Shown: positions 9,554 through 17,608, counted from the stretch's first letter. The stretch is DNA of 64,000 nt from Brevibacillus laterosporus LMG 15441 (GCF_000219535.2 NZ_CP007806.1:3382501-3446500), one strand, 5' to 3'. Numbers and translations: made by a program. The notes: a model not told the origin generated them from the sequence alone.

Positions 9554-9833
9554 TGTTATCATTATTCCTTTCACATTTCCTACTCAAAGGACAACATCGT
9601 CTGAGAACAAACGTACCACTTGTGTGTTTTTTACAGTAAACCAAACTTGGGCAGGGAAAAGTCGTTGTCCGCAGCAAAACTCGAGGGGATGAGCAAGCAC
9701 ATGGTCCCACTTCATACCCTCGCACTGTCAAGATGTACAGCTTTGCTTTGCAAGGCGGACGGACATTTCCCATGCCGCTTTTCTACAAGGATGAAATCCG
9801 TTGATTCATTTCTGGCAATATGTCGTAATCATT
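9554..9833 (-). promoter_or_regulatory. Non-coding leader before the solute-binding protein gene
   Basis: No convincing gene lies in these 280 bases. Read on the minus strand, they contain a CGAGGG / CCCTCG stem enclosing about 28 bases, a TTGACA hexamer inside the same stretch, and several G-rich and C-rich blocks. A structured leader or attenuator that adjusts binding-protein level is possible. I could not match it to a named riboswitch class. Confidence 0.3.
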
Positions 9834-10520
9834 TTAAGAGTTGCTTTCTGTTTTCCTTGCTTTGATTAGATAAGAATTTTCGCAAGATAAAATATAATCA
9901 TCAACTGATAGATAGAATTCTTTATAATCGGTCACACTATATACCGGTTCAGTGTATTCTTTAAGCAGCTCGACTGAAAATCCATTTTGGATCAGACTAT
10001 CTACTACCTCAGTAAGCGTCTTGTTCTGCATTTTTGTTGCTCCAAATTGATCTATCTGTTCTTTCATATAATCGAAGCTAGGATTTTTCGATTGATCCGC
10101 AAAAGAAGCATAATAGACTCCGCCATCATTTAATACACTCGAAATCATGCGGAAATGTTCATCTATATTTTCAATCAGATATAGTACTGAGGTGCTGATC
10201 ACCGTATGAAACTTTCTTTCTAATGAAGTAGCATCTCCCGTTTGAAAATATTCGATCGGATACCCATTGACACGTTCTTTTGCAACCCCAATCGCTTTTT
10301 TAGCTAAATCAATCCCGCAAGCGCTATAAAAGGGCGTGGTATCATACAATGTCCTTAAAAATCCACCTTGATTGCAACCGAAATCCAAAACATCTCGGTT
10401 TTTCACATCATCGATATCAATAAGCTCAATTACTTTTTTCCATCCTTCTTGGTGACTGTCTTCCATCTCCTGATCGCCAGTATTCCCTTTTTGCCACCAA
10501 TTATCGTATCCTTGTACCAA
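9834..10520 (-). CDS. Class I SAM-dependent methyltransferase
   Basis: A 228-residue protein starting with TTG at 10520, 8 bases after AGGAGG. Motif I is DVLDFGCNQGGFLRTL, the acidic residue after beta2 is in ACGIDLAKKAIG, motif IV is TVISTSVLYLIEN and the post-motif is LNDGGVYYASFADQ. All fit a small-molecule methyltransferase. It is the first gene of the transporter operon, so it may methylate the imported ligand, a metallophore or a metal-handling molecule. No specific substrate can be read. The coupling to a Nik/Opp-type transporter is unusual enough to note. Confidence 0.8.
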   Translation of the reverse strand: MVQGYDNWWQKGNTGDQEMEDSHQEGWKKVIELIDIDDVKNRDVLDFGCNQGGFLRTLYDTTPFYSACGIDLAKKAIGVAKERVNGYPIEYFQTGDATSLERKFHTVISTSVLYLIENIDEHFRMISSVLNDGGVYYASFADQSKNPSFDYMKEQIDQFGATKMQNKTLTEVVDSLIQNGFSVELLKEYTEPVYSVTDYKEFYLSVDDYILSCENSYLIKARKTESNS

Positions 10521-10580
10521 TTTTAAACCCTCCTATTTACATCTCAAATTAAACTAACTTCTTTGGCTGATATGTATATT

Positions 10581-10618
10581 TTGTATGTTAAGGATTTTCA
10601 AAAAATCCCCACATACAA
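10581..10618. promoter_or_regulatory. Long inverted repeat upstream of the transporter operon
   Basis: TTGTATGT at 10581 pairs with ACATACAA ending at 10618, and inside it GGATTTT pairs with AAAATCC. This gives a nearly perfect 38-bp palindrome about 60 bp before the methyltransferase start. It is a good candidate for the operator of a metal- or ligand-responsive repressor, or an mRNA hairpin. Confidence 0.5.
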
Positions 10619-10731
10619 TTTTATTCATCAGTAAAATATAAATGAAATCCCTATTCTTTAGCAGAATGAATAGATAAAATAAAAATTCAATTATAGTGAT
10701 GAAGCCATTTCTATTAGTTTTTTATTCCTAA

Positions 10732-10746
10732 ATGATAATAGTAATC
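10732..10746. promoter_or_regulatory. Fur-family-like box
   Basis: TGATAATAGTAATCA matches the 7-1-7 Fur-type consensus TGATAAT-N-ATTATCA at 12 of 14 paired positions. It stands between the minus-strand transporter operon and the short plus-strand ORF at 10790, so it could serve either direction. A Zur or PerR site cannot be separated from Fur by eye. Confidence 0.4.
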
Positions 10747-10789
10747 ATTACGTTTTGATGGTTGCTATGTTATCAAAGGAGGAATCAAC

Positions 10790-10846
10790 TTGTCAATCAT
10801 TATTTTCAGATATACTGTTGAATTACGTTTATTGGTTCCTGTCTAG
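10790..10846 (+). pseudogene. Truncated start of an unknown gene (18 codons)
   Basis: AAAGGAGG lies 7 bases before a TTG at 10790, and the frame reads LSIIIFRYTVELRLLVPV then stops. The strong ribosome site and the Fur-like box upstream suggest a real gene start whose body was lost when the adjoining IS3-type sequence (10885-11100) inserted or recombined. The original product cannot be named. Confidence 0.35.
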
Positions 10847-10884
10847 ATTAGAGTCCATATCTTGGATACATTTTAGCAGAGACA

Positions 10885-11100
10885 TTAGGTAATTTTGCTA
10901 CGTATCTTTTCTTCAAGCTCCTGAGGAGTTTAGTAATCAATGGAGCTATGAATTCTATTCCAATTGTAAAAACCTTCCATATAAGAAAATAAAGCTCGTT
11001 TTGCCTCTTCAAAGTTTTCATAGCTCGTTCGATAAATTTCTGCTTTCTGGAGAAATTCAATTCCTACATTATTGTGCAGCGTTCCTTTTGGGGGTGGGTT
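10885..11100 (-). pseudogene. C-terminal fragment of an IS3/IS150-type transposase
   Basis: In one frame the minus strand gives PPKGTLHNNVGIEFLQKAEI, then YRTSYENFEEAKRALFSYME, then GFYNWNRIHSSIDY, a TAA stop, and TPQELEEKIRSKIT. This is the IS150-group OrfB end around and after the last catalytic glutamate. The premature stop and the missing front show a dead fragment. It differs from the other IS elements in the window, so it marks an older insertion. Confidence 0.75.
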
Positions 11101-11233
11101 GCAAAAACTTGCGGATATATCCTAGAGGGTATCGTGTATGCCATAATTTAATAAACAGAAAGGAGATAAAATGAAATTACAAAGGATATGAATATAGCTG
11201 ATAATTGGTTTAGCTGAATAATCATTTATGAAG

Positions 11234-11309
11234 AAACGTCCGAATCTCCCTCGTATTCGGACGTTTGCTCGTTCCCTATGTTGCTTTAAAATAGAGTTAA
11301 AGCAACATA
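11234..11309. terminator. Two hairpins downstream of the ABC-F gene
   Basis: AAACGTCCGAAT / ATTCGGACGTTT (11234-11266) and TATGTTGCTTTAA / TTAAAGCAACATA (11277-11309) are perfect inverted repeats. They lie just beyond the stop of the minus-strand ABC-F gene. The first, read on the minus strand, ends in TTTCTTC and can act as its terminator. Confidence 0.5.
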
Positions 11310-11361
11310 TAGTTTCATAACCTGATTTTTACTGATTATATCTTCAATTCTTCATATTTAA

Positions 11362-12840
11362 CTACATAGATATAGTTTTTGTTGCAACTGTTTGTTGAAA
11401 TGCCTGATCATGCTCAACAATAACCATTGTAGGATTAAATCTTTGAATAAGCTCTTCAATCTGCATGCGTGAATAAATATCAATAAAATTTAACGGTTCA
11501 TCCCAAATATATAAATGAGCTTTTTCACATAAACTTTTGGCTATAAGCAGCTTTTTCTTTTGTCCACCAGAATAATGAGATATATCTTTCTCAAATTGAA
11601 TTCGGTCAAAATCCATCTTACGCAGGATGGATTTAAATAACGGTTCATCAATCTCATGCTCTTCAATAAAGTCCGATAACAGTCCCTTCAAATGAGAAGT
11701 ACCTTGTTGGACATAGGAAATAACGAGGCCTGAACCTAAATTCATTGAGCCTGTATGCTGTATCGGATTTCCTAGAATTAGTTTGAGGATACTACTTTTT
11801 CCGCTTCCATTCTTTCCATCAAGTACAATTCGGTCACCTTGTTCAACTTTAAAGCTAATTGGCTTATTCACTATTTGGTCATTGTACTTAACAGACACAT
11901 CAGCCAAAACAATCAATTCGTTTGACTGAAATTCCAATGGTTCTAATTTTAATGACTCAGTTTTTTCCACATTTTTTAGCAGTTTTGACTTTTCCTCAAT
12001 AGCTTTTTGTTGCCTTGATTCAAGGTTCTTTGCTCTCTTCATCATCTTTGCTGCTTTATGTCCTACAAAACCCTTGTCCAACTTGGAACCCGAATTCGTT
12101 GTCCCATTTTTGGAAGCTTCCACTTGATTAGACCAGCCTGCTGTACGCTTTGAAGACTGTTTTAATCTCCCTATGTCTTTTTGTAGACGCTGATTTGTTG
12201 CCTCTTCGTGTTCCTGCTGTCTATCAAAATTTAACTTCCAAGAAGAATAGTTACCACTTTGAACTTCAATATTTGCCCTATTTATAGATAAAATATGATC
12301 AACACATCCATCTAAAAAGTTTCTGTCATGTGAAATTAAAATAAACCCTTTTTTCTTCCTTAGATAATCAGAGACCGTCTTTCGTGCATCAGTGTCTAGA
12401 TGATTGGTTGGCTCATCAATTAATAGAAATTGACCCTCAGTCAAAAAAAGTGCAGCAAGCAACACCTTTGTTTGTTCTCCATTTGATAATGTTTTAAATG
12501 GTCGGTACATGACCTCAGCATCAACATTTAGATAGGATATTTCACGAAGAAATTCCCAATCTTCTGCTTGGGGGCAAATTTCTTCAAAGATTTCATGAGT
12601 ATACTTGTTTTTATCCGAAACTGGATAAGGGAAATAATTAAATTCTACCGAAGAAATGATTTTGCCACTATACTCATAATTCCCTAATAATAAATGAAAG
12701 AATGTTGTTTTACCTCGTCCATTTCTACCGATAAATCCAAGTTTCCAATCCGTATCTATTTGAAAGTTTACACCTTCAAAAATATTGTCAAAGCTACCTG
12801 GATAAGAAAAAGTTAAGTCTTGAACTTGTATCATTGACAT
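11362..12840 (-). CDS. ABC-F ribosome protection protein, Lsa-like
   Basis: A 492-residue protein; the ATG at 12840 (MSMIQVQDL) is chosen because AAAGGAGG stands 7 bases before it. It has two ATPase domains and no membrane segments: Walker A GFIGRNGRGKTTF and GKNGSGKSSIL, signatures LSNGEQTK and YSGGQKKK, Walker B FLLIDEPTNHLD and LYIWDEPLNFID. The basic linker of about 80 residues between the domains is typical of antibiotic-resistance ABC-F factors. The tWKLGFIGRNGRGKTT and LNVDAEVMYRPF segments point to the Lsa group, which displaces lincosamides, streptogramin A and pleuromutilins from the ribosome. The 500-bp leader with an attenuator-like hairpin supports antibiotic-induced expression. 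Confidence 0.9.
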   Translation of the reverse strand: MSMIQVQDLTFSYPGSFDNIFEGVNFQIDTDWKLGFIGRNGRGKTTFFHLLLGNYEYSGKIISSVEFNYFPYPVSDKNKYTHEIFEEICPQAEDWEFLREISYLNVDAEVMYRPFKTLSNGEQTKVLLAALFLTEGQFLLIDEPTNHLDTDARKTVSDYLRKKKGFILISHDRNFLDGCVDHILSINRANIEVQSGNYSSWKLNFDRQQEHEEATNQRLQKDIGRLKQSSKRTAGWSNQVEASKNGTTNSGSKLDKGFVGHKAAKMMKRAKNLESRQQKAIEEKSKLLKNVEKTESLKLEPLEFQSNELIVLADVSVKYNDQIVNKPISFKVEQGDRIVLDGKNGSGKSSILKLILGNPIQHTGSMNLGSGLVISYVQQGTSHLKGLLSDFIEEHEIDEPLFKSILRKMDFDRIQFEKDISHYSGGQKKKLLIAKSLCEKAHLYIWDEPLNFIDIYSRMQIEELIQRFNPTMVIVEHDQAFQQTVATKTISM

Positions 12841-13037
12841 GATAATTCCTCCTTTGTATATCAACCCTTTTTACTTTTTATACAAAGTCGGCACATCCAT
12901 CTATTCTAAATTTCTCCGTATATGTTTGATGGATATTAACGACTTATACGGAGTATTACATGCGTAACAATAGTGTCTGAATTGCTCATTTCTCTCTCTC
13001 CTTTATTTATTAGATTAAAGTTTCAGATTAAAAAATA

Positions 13038-13139
13038 TCAATCTTGACTATGAGAGAATAAAAAATCCTCCCAATTTGTAATTGGAAGGATTAGTCTTTC
13101 ACTTATAGTAAATAAGCTCTTTTTTGCCATTGGAATCAT
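13038..13139 (-). promoter_or_regulatory. Attenuator with overlapping leader ORF before the ABC-F gene
   Basis: On the minus strand AATCCTTCCAATT / AATTGGGAGGATT forms a hairpin (13064-13092) directly followed by a run of six T, a textbook intrinsic terminator about 225 bp before the ABC-F start. A 33-codon ORF (13139 to 13038, MIPMAKKSLFTISERL...) runs right through the stem, and a second 16-codon ORF (13212-13162) lies just before it; neither has a clear ribosome site. Premature termination relieved by a stalled ribosome is the known control mode of such genes (for example vmlR, lsa). The arrangement here is inferred. Confidence 0.6.
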
Positions 13140-13347
13140 GACAAATAAAGTGTAAACTGATTTATAAAAATGGATAGACTAACCCTATATTTTGTAGTTT
13201 GAAGTTATTCATTTCAAATAAAAATATAGATTAGTTAATCATTGTCCATCCATCAGTCCTCTCATAATTGTATTTATATAGTAACAAATTTTTTTATGAA
13301 ATACAATTCAGCATCATCTTCACCTCAAATTACTGCTTGTTGCTCTT

Positions 13348-14097
13348 TTAATAATTTCCATACAATTGACCACAAGCAGCATCTATATCAATTCCAAATT
13401 GACTTCTAATGGTCACATTAATACCTGATGATTTTAATTTTTTGTAAAAATGAACAACATGACCTTCATCAACTTCACCGAACCTTAAAGGAGAACTGAC
13501 GGTTGGGTTATATCTGATTAAATTTACATGATATAAACGTCCTTCTTTATATCGACCTTTTAATAGCCTTACTACTTCTTTAGCATGGTCAATAGAATCA
13601 TTCACACCAGGTAACATAATATAAGCAATATATACTTTTCTTGATGTTATTCGTATATGCTCATCTAATGTGTCCATTACATCTAATAATGGATACCTAT
13701 CATTAATCGGCATCAACTTACTTCGTTGTTCATTAAAAGGAGAATGTAACGAAAACGTCAAATTGACTTGCGGATAATTCAGAGTCATTTTTTTTATACT
13801 CGGTATAATACCAATAGTTGAAATAGATATCCTACGAGGGCTTAAAGCAAACATCGTAGGATCAGTGAGTACATCTAAGGCATCAAAAACTTGTACATTG
13901 GCTAACGCTTCTCCCATTCCCATAAAAGAAATACTATCAATTGAGTGACCTTGTAAGTAAAAATGGAGGATTTGGTCAGTTATTTCATCTGAGGTCAAAT
14001 TTCTTTTTAATCCAATGTCACCTGTTGCACAAAATTTACATCCAAAATTACATCCGCACTGAGAAGATATACAAAATGATTCCCACCCTGCTTTATA
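13348..14097 (-). pseudogene. cfr-like 23S rRNA methyltransferase, 5'-truncated
   Basis: From 14097 the frame reads YKAGWESFCISSQCGCNFGC and continues to the end at AACGQLYGNY. It matches Cfr (A2503 C8 methylase, radical SAM) almost residue for residue as I recall that family. The CxxxCxxC cluster motif (CNFGCKFC), the GMGEALAN segment and the C-terminal cysteine (DAACGQ) are all present. The first ~96 residues are absent: TAA at 14098-14100 and ArsR-like sequence stand where they should be. No start codon with a ribosome site lies early in the frame; a TTG at 13998 would lose the cluster. Probably inactive. It lies upstream of the ABC-F gene on the same strand. Confidence 0.85.
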
Positions 14098-14430
14098 TTA
14101 CATCCACAACAGCATCCACCAGAAATCCCTCACTCCAATCCAGACATTGCCTAGCAAAATGGCGTCGCCCTTTTTGTACGTTATCTACATTGATACCGAA
14201 GTGCTTAAAGTGGTTATAACCGTGTTTGCTAACGACAAAATCTCGACCGGATCATTCAATCATTCCCAACTTAAGCCGCCGATCAGTCAATCCAACACCC
14301 ACTTCTCCCGCTATGTGGTCATAGCAAGTCCGGGCATACCTCAACACTTTTGACTGGTCATATTCCTTTAGAGACCGAATCGGCTCATCAAAAGCTATGT
14401 TTTTACAGGAATTACTAAGTTTTTTACACA
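14098..14430 (-). pseudogene. ArsR-family regulator C-terminal remnant fused to the cfr fragment
   Basis: The minus strand gives RSLKEYDQSKVLRYARTCYD, then HIAGEVGVGLTDRRL, an in-frame TGA, KHFGINVDNVQKGRRHFARQ and CLDWSE. These match the C-terminal half of ArsR-type winged-helix proteins (ARTCYDHLAG... and RPCLDWSERR...). The usual ending after DWSER is replaced by unrelated codons that run into the cfr fragment. The helix-turn-helix half is missing. This marks the recombination joint that cut off the 5' end of the cfr-like gene. Confidence 0.6.
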
Positions 14431-14903
14431 TGTTTGTAAGTGAAACTTGGGGAGGTACTACTTTTTAGAACTCCTGAAAACCCTTGGGGCTCTGAGGCTA
14501 CGAGTTATGAAATTGATTCATATAATAAAGGTTCTAATGGTCTCGATTTTCTTTCCCAATGTTTTTTTCGTCAAAATATATGTTACGATTAAATCGTTCA
14601 ATAATCCAACGCAGTCACTAGTTACTTTATATGTAACATGGGCAAATCGTCTTTCTGTGTTCCAAAGAAGAAGGAGTTAATATTCTTTTATCTAAAAATA
14701 AAATTAGTGTTCAGGCATTGTTTAACCGCAATTGTATTAGATACTTGACTCCAATATCATATGAGGGATATGGTAAACCAAACATAACAATTTGCATAAC
14801 ATAATAGCATTTGACATAAATATCTCAAAATAAATCTTCTATATTTATTAGTATCTTGTGCTTCGTCTCAAAAGATAAAAAATGATCCATTTATATCAAA
14901 ATA
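14431..14903. other. Gene-free stretch, 14.43-14.90 kb
   Basis: This AT-rich interval has open frames on the plus strand but none with a ribosome site or a recognisable product. I see no repeat or RNA gene in it. Confidence 0.4.
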
Positions 14904-14937
14904 GCCCTCTGACGGAAATTAGACCGTTGGAAGGCTT
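14904..14937. terminator. Terminator, copy 1 of a repeated GCCCTCTGACGG family
   Basis: GCCCTCTGACGG and CCGTTGGAAGGC pair around an 8-base loop. The same hairpin with the same downstream tail (CTTTCGCATTATCTT) recurs at 52178-52213 and, split by an IS, at 46531/49118. Read on the minus strand it follows the methylase pseudogene. Confidence 0.6.
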
Positions 14938-14942
14938 TCGCA

Positions 14943-15187
14943 TTATCTTTGTTTGGCTAATTTAAAATACACTTCATCTATTTCAAATCCTGTTATTTTA
15001 ACGGCCAAGCTTGTTCACCGCTTTTACTGTTGGTCCAGATTCTAAAAAGAAATCCGCTAACGTTTCGCCTTCCTGACTACTGCTCAGAATAATACTCTCC
15101 ATAAGTTTAACTGGCTTTTCAATGGGATAAATCATTTTTTGTCCTTCTACCGGGCATGTGGAGTGCTCTTCACTGTTAGTACGGGAA
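14943..15187 (-). pseudogene. DNA methyltransferase, C-terminal fragment
   Basis: The minus strand gives EGQKMIYPIEKPVKLMESII, then LSSSQEGETLADFFLESGPT, followed by a stop. The adjacent frame continues ITGFEIDEVYFKLAKQR. This is the TEKPxxLxExLI...vlDPFxGSGTT end of phage N4/N6 DNA methylases; the SAM-binding GSGTT is degraded to ESGPT and a frameshift follows. The N-terminal portion lies at 16133-16336, on the far side of an intact gene. Confidence 0.7.
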
Positions 15188-15217
15188 AATTAAAGTAAGA
15201 TGCTTCGGTGTCTAACC

Positions 15218-15247
15218 CCTTCCAACATGACGGAAGTTTTTTGTTTA
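15218..15247 (+). terminator. Hairpin followed by T-run
   Basis: CTTCCAACATGACGGAAG followed by TTTTTT forms a short intrinsic terminator on the plus strand. It is enclosed by GTCTAA and TTTAGAC, which also pair. It sits between the two halves of the methylase pseudogene. Confidence 0.4.
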
Positions 15248-15430
15248 GACGGTTCGACAGCTTAATGTGGTAAGTATTTTCCAAAAATAAAAAATTGATA
15301 TTTCTCCACAACTAATTCTGATGGTAAAAGAAAATGGATGGTGTAAGGGGTTTTGTTTAAGAAAAAACTAAATGGGACGATTGAAAGGCAATGTAACTTC
15401 CAATCTATGATCCCCTGTAATGCTTAAGGT

Positions 15431-16093
15431 TTAGTCATTGCAAGTATATTTAAATTCAGGGCATGTTTGAATAAAGTAACCGCTTCTCACTTGCCCTGCC
15501 CAATTATGCAATGCTTCCTTCCACTGGACACTCTCAAAAAAATCATTCACAGTTACACCAGTAGAAGAGTGCCAGATCAGTGGCGTGAAGGGAAAGAGCG
15601 GCCCCGCATCACCCCAAATCCCTCCTGCTGAAACCGTATCTTGTTTAACGAGGAGCAAAGGGAGTCCATATTGGAATGCCATGGAAGGTTCAATCTGTAA
15701 GAAGGGAGAATAGGGTTCACCTTGATTTGTTGGCTTTGTTGGCTTCAATAGGGCCGCTATAGTACCGTAACTTGAGTTGATCATGGTGCGGATATTTTCT
15801 AAGGTAGTATTAGGGTACTGGTCAGTATTAGGTAACGTTCTAGGAAAAAGAAGCACCTTCTTGATTTCCTTAAACATCCGAATGATGAATTGTTGCTCCT
15901 GTGATAATGGGGGTTGCGCTGGTCCGAGAGTAAACAGGTTTTGGTGGCTGAAAAAAACAGGGATTCGAAAAAATGCGCTTGCCGCTTCATTTAAATCATT
16001 CAGATCAGCGTATGCCTGTTTATGCTCTTCCTTAGAGATAGTTTCCTTTGAATTATCATTCTTATATTTATCTTTCGATTTGTCTCTACTCAT
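15431..16093 (-). CDS. Unknown protein with deoxyribosyltransferase/TIR-like motif
   Basis: An intact 220-residue soluble protein; GGAGGTGAT lies 4 bases before the ATG. Residues 1-30 are charged and likely disordered. The rest has RIPVFFSH, then INSSYGTIAALLKPT, then PFLQIEPSMAFQYGLPLLLV. The spacing S-x-x-G-x-x-A followed by E-x-x-x-A-x-x-x-x-x-P recalls the Rossmann-like fold of nucleoside deoxyribosyltransferases and TIR-type NAD hydrolases, where the glutamate is catalytic. I do not know a named family for it. It separates the two parts of a dead phage methylase, a position where cargo genes such as defence effectors are found. Function is inference only. Confidence 0.6.
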   Translation of the reverse strand: MSRDKSKDKYKNDNSKETISKEEHKQAYADLNDLNEAASAFFRIPVFFSHQNLFTLGPAQPPLSQEQQFIIRMFKEIKKVLLFPRTLPNTDQYPNTTLENIRTMINSSYGTIAALLKPTKPTNQGEPYSPFLQIEPSMAFQYGLPLLLVKQDTVSAGGIWGDAGPLFPFTPLIWHSSTGVTVNDFFESVQWKEALHNWAGQVRSGYFIQTCPEFKYTCND

Positions 16094-16132
16094 TTACATC
16101 ACCTCCATGGGATAACATATTCAGAAATAAAG

Positions 16133-16336
16133 ATGGGGGTGATAGCGATATTGCCAGCCCATGCCCATGTGTACTTTGTTCCAAACCAGCCAATTCTTTA
16201 TCGTAAATCCGACACGCTGCATCCACAAATAAAAGAGCGAATACATGCTCCAATCAATAGATACATAAATATGTCTACCTGGCTTCAAAACTCTGTACGC
16301 TTCTCGGAGCCATTTAGTAAAACTTTCCTACCTTCC
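16133..16336 (-). pseudogene. DNA methyltransferase, central fragment
   Basis: The frame reads WLREAYRVLKPGRHIYVSID, then WSMYSLFYLWMQRVGFTIKN and WLVWNKVHMGMGWQYRYHPH. This matches the middle of site-specific adenine/cytosine-N4 methylases (ExxRVLKpGG... and the W-NK-HMGMGW-YR---E block). It ends where the cargo gene region 15431-16093 begins. The matching C-terminal part is at 14943-15187. Confidence 0.7.
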
Positions 16337-16530
16337 CTAGCGAGGTGCTAATGGTCGTTAGAGACCCATGTTTTACCCTTGTAAGAACAGGGACCGCTAA
16401 CGTGTATACGGCGCTGTCCCAACTACCAAAGAAAGCAAATTCATCCAGAACATATGACGATATGATGCAAGTAGAATCGTCAAAGTTTTGTGATCTCGCA
16501 AGAGCACGAGCTACTAATACAAATGAAAAA
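16337..16530 (-). pseudogene. Phage terminase large subunit, ATPase fragment
   Basis: The minus strand encodes SSYVLDEFAFFGSWDSAVYT, LAVPVLTRVKHG and SLTTISTSLGKVGKFY. These are the Walker B (DEFAF) and coupling (iSTPxGxxgxFy) motifs of TerL. Nothing else of the gene adjoins it, and a stop then methylase sequence follow. A C-terminal TerL piece is at 29440-29720. Confidence 0.6.
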
Positions 16531-16671
16531 CCTAACTGTCTATCCTTTAAGTAGATTTGGATACGATCATTTTACTCCAGGATCGCTTAACAGTTCCAGA
16601 TACCCGCTTTCGGTGGCCAACACAGATTGTAAAGCCTCTGTATCAACCTTTTAGAGGTGATAATAGTAGGG

Positions 16672-16865
16672 CCGTTATCCTTAGGGGCTTTTGATGTCAT
16701 GAGATATTGGCAGAGATCAATGCCGATATCCTTGGTCATTTTTGTTGCCATAGCTAAAGCTGGATGGGCTGTCTTCTCGATGTATGGATTCCCACTGTTT
16801 TGTGTTTTAATTTCTCGATTTTTAGTTCGGTACGTAACAGGGAGCTACGCCACTTTTCACTCAAA
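16672..16865 (-). pseudogene. Phage terminase small subunit remnant (P27-like)
   Basis: Two frames together read EKWRSSLLRTELKIEKLKHK and NPYIEKTAHPALAMATKMTK, then DIGIDLCQYLMTS. The NPY...A...M...ig pattern is that of P27-type small terminase subunits, here with at least one frameshift. It precedes the TerL piece in the usual phage order. Confidence 0.45.
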
Positions 16866-16954
16866 AACTTAATCAAAAAGCCACTCATTGCTTGATCATG
16901 TACACATGATACATCACTTTGAGTGGATCGAATGGTTTACCTTTTTATCTCACA

Positions 16955-17344
16955 CTATCGAATCTTTGTTGCTCTCCATGTATATTGTTTTTCTCCTTGT
17001 GGATGACGAAACAATCTTACCTCAACCTTAACCTTTTTCTCATGCTCATCAAAATAAAAATCTGCTTCAGCGCCTGGATTAACATGACTACCTCTAAAGT
17101 ACCAAATGCCGCGCCGTAAATATGCTAATAATGGTCCGGCTTGTAACCACTCTCCGGTAATGTAAATTATCGGGTCTTCTTTGTTAGGATCTTGATGCCT
17201 GAACAACACTGAACCATTAACTCTATACTGATGCGGTAGTACATTTGTGTATATATAAGTGTTAAATTTTAGAGTGGTTCCCCCATTTGTTTTGTAGATT
17301 CCATCAATGTTCAATTGATTTGGATTGGATGCAAATCGATACAT
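16955..17344 (-). CDS. Hypothetical protein, 129 residues
   Basis: An open frame begins MYRFASNPNQLNIDGIYKTN and ends GEKQYTWRATKIR. It is rich in aromatic and polar residues with alternating hydrophobic pattern (KFNTYIYTN, DPIIYITGEWL, ADFYFDEHEKKVKVEVRLF), so a beta-rich soluble fold is likely. No signal peptide or membrane segment. The motif around YRVNGSVLFRHQDPNKEDP is not one I recognise. It is intact while its neighbours are phage debris, which suggests it is cargo under selection or a recent arrival. Confidence 0.55.
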   Translation of the reverse strand: MYRFASNPNQLNIDGIYKTNGGTTLKFNTYIYTNVLPHQYRVNGSVLFRHQDPNKEDPIIYITGEWLQAGPLLAYLRRGIWYFRGSHVNPGAEADFYFDEHEKKVKVEVRLFRHPQGEKQYTWRATKIR

Positions 17345-17462
17345 ATCTACTCTCCTTCATCATAGGCATGAAGAAATTTATCCATTCCAACATATGCGAA
17401 ATAAAAAGAGTAGGAGTTTGTCTAATTGCTACAGATGTCGCCTATTTACTTCTAAAACAAAA

Positions 17463-17608
17463 AGCCCTAGCATGAGCCAGAGCTTCGTTAGCTACCGTTA
17501 ACCGATTATTACTTGTACAGTGGACGCACAATGGATTCTGTGCTAGAAATAGGGAGCTTGTCCAGAACTGGTAAGGCTTTTTATATGCCGCAAATCTTTC
17601 TACCAACC
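17463..17608 (-). pseudogene. HNH endonuclease N-terminal fragment
   Basis: The frame gives AYKKPYQFWTSSLFLAQNPL, then CVHCTSNNRLTVANEA. This is the W...L..NPLCVxC...g..t.A stretch that precedes the vDHI core in phage packaging HNH nucleases. The core is missing. It precedes the TerS and TerL fragments in the order found in phage genomes. Confidence 0.5.

Noticed and set aside
9486..9773. 95-codon minus-strand frame overlapping the binding-protein start
   Set aside because: It runs out of frame through the signal peptide of the solute-binding protein and has no ribosome site. I treat the area as a leader.
14447..14680. 77-codon plus-strand frame in the gene-free stretch
   Set aside because: A GGGG lies near the start but the product has no plausible composition or homology and nothing around it suggests transcription.
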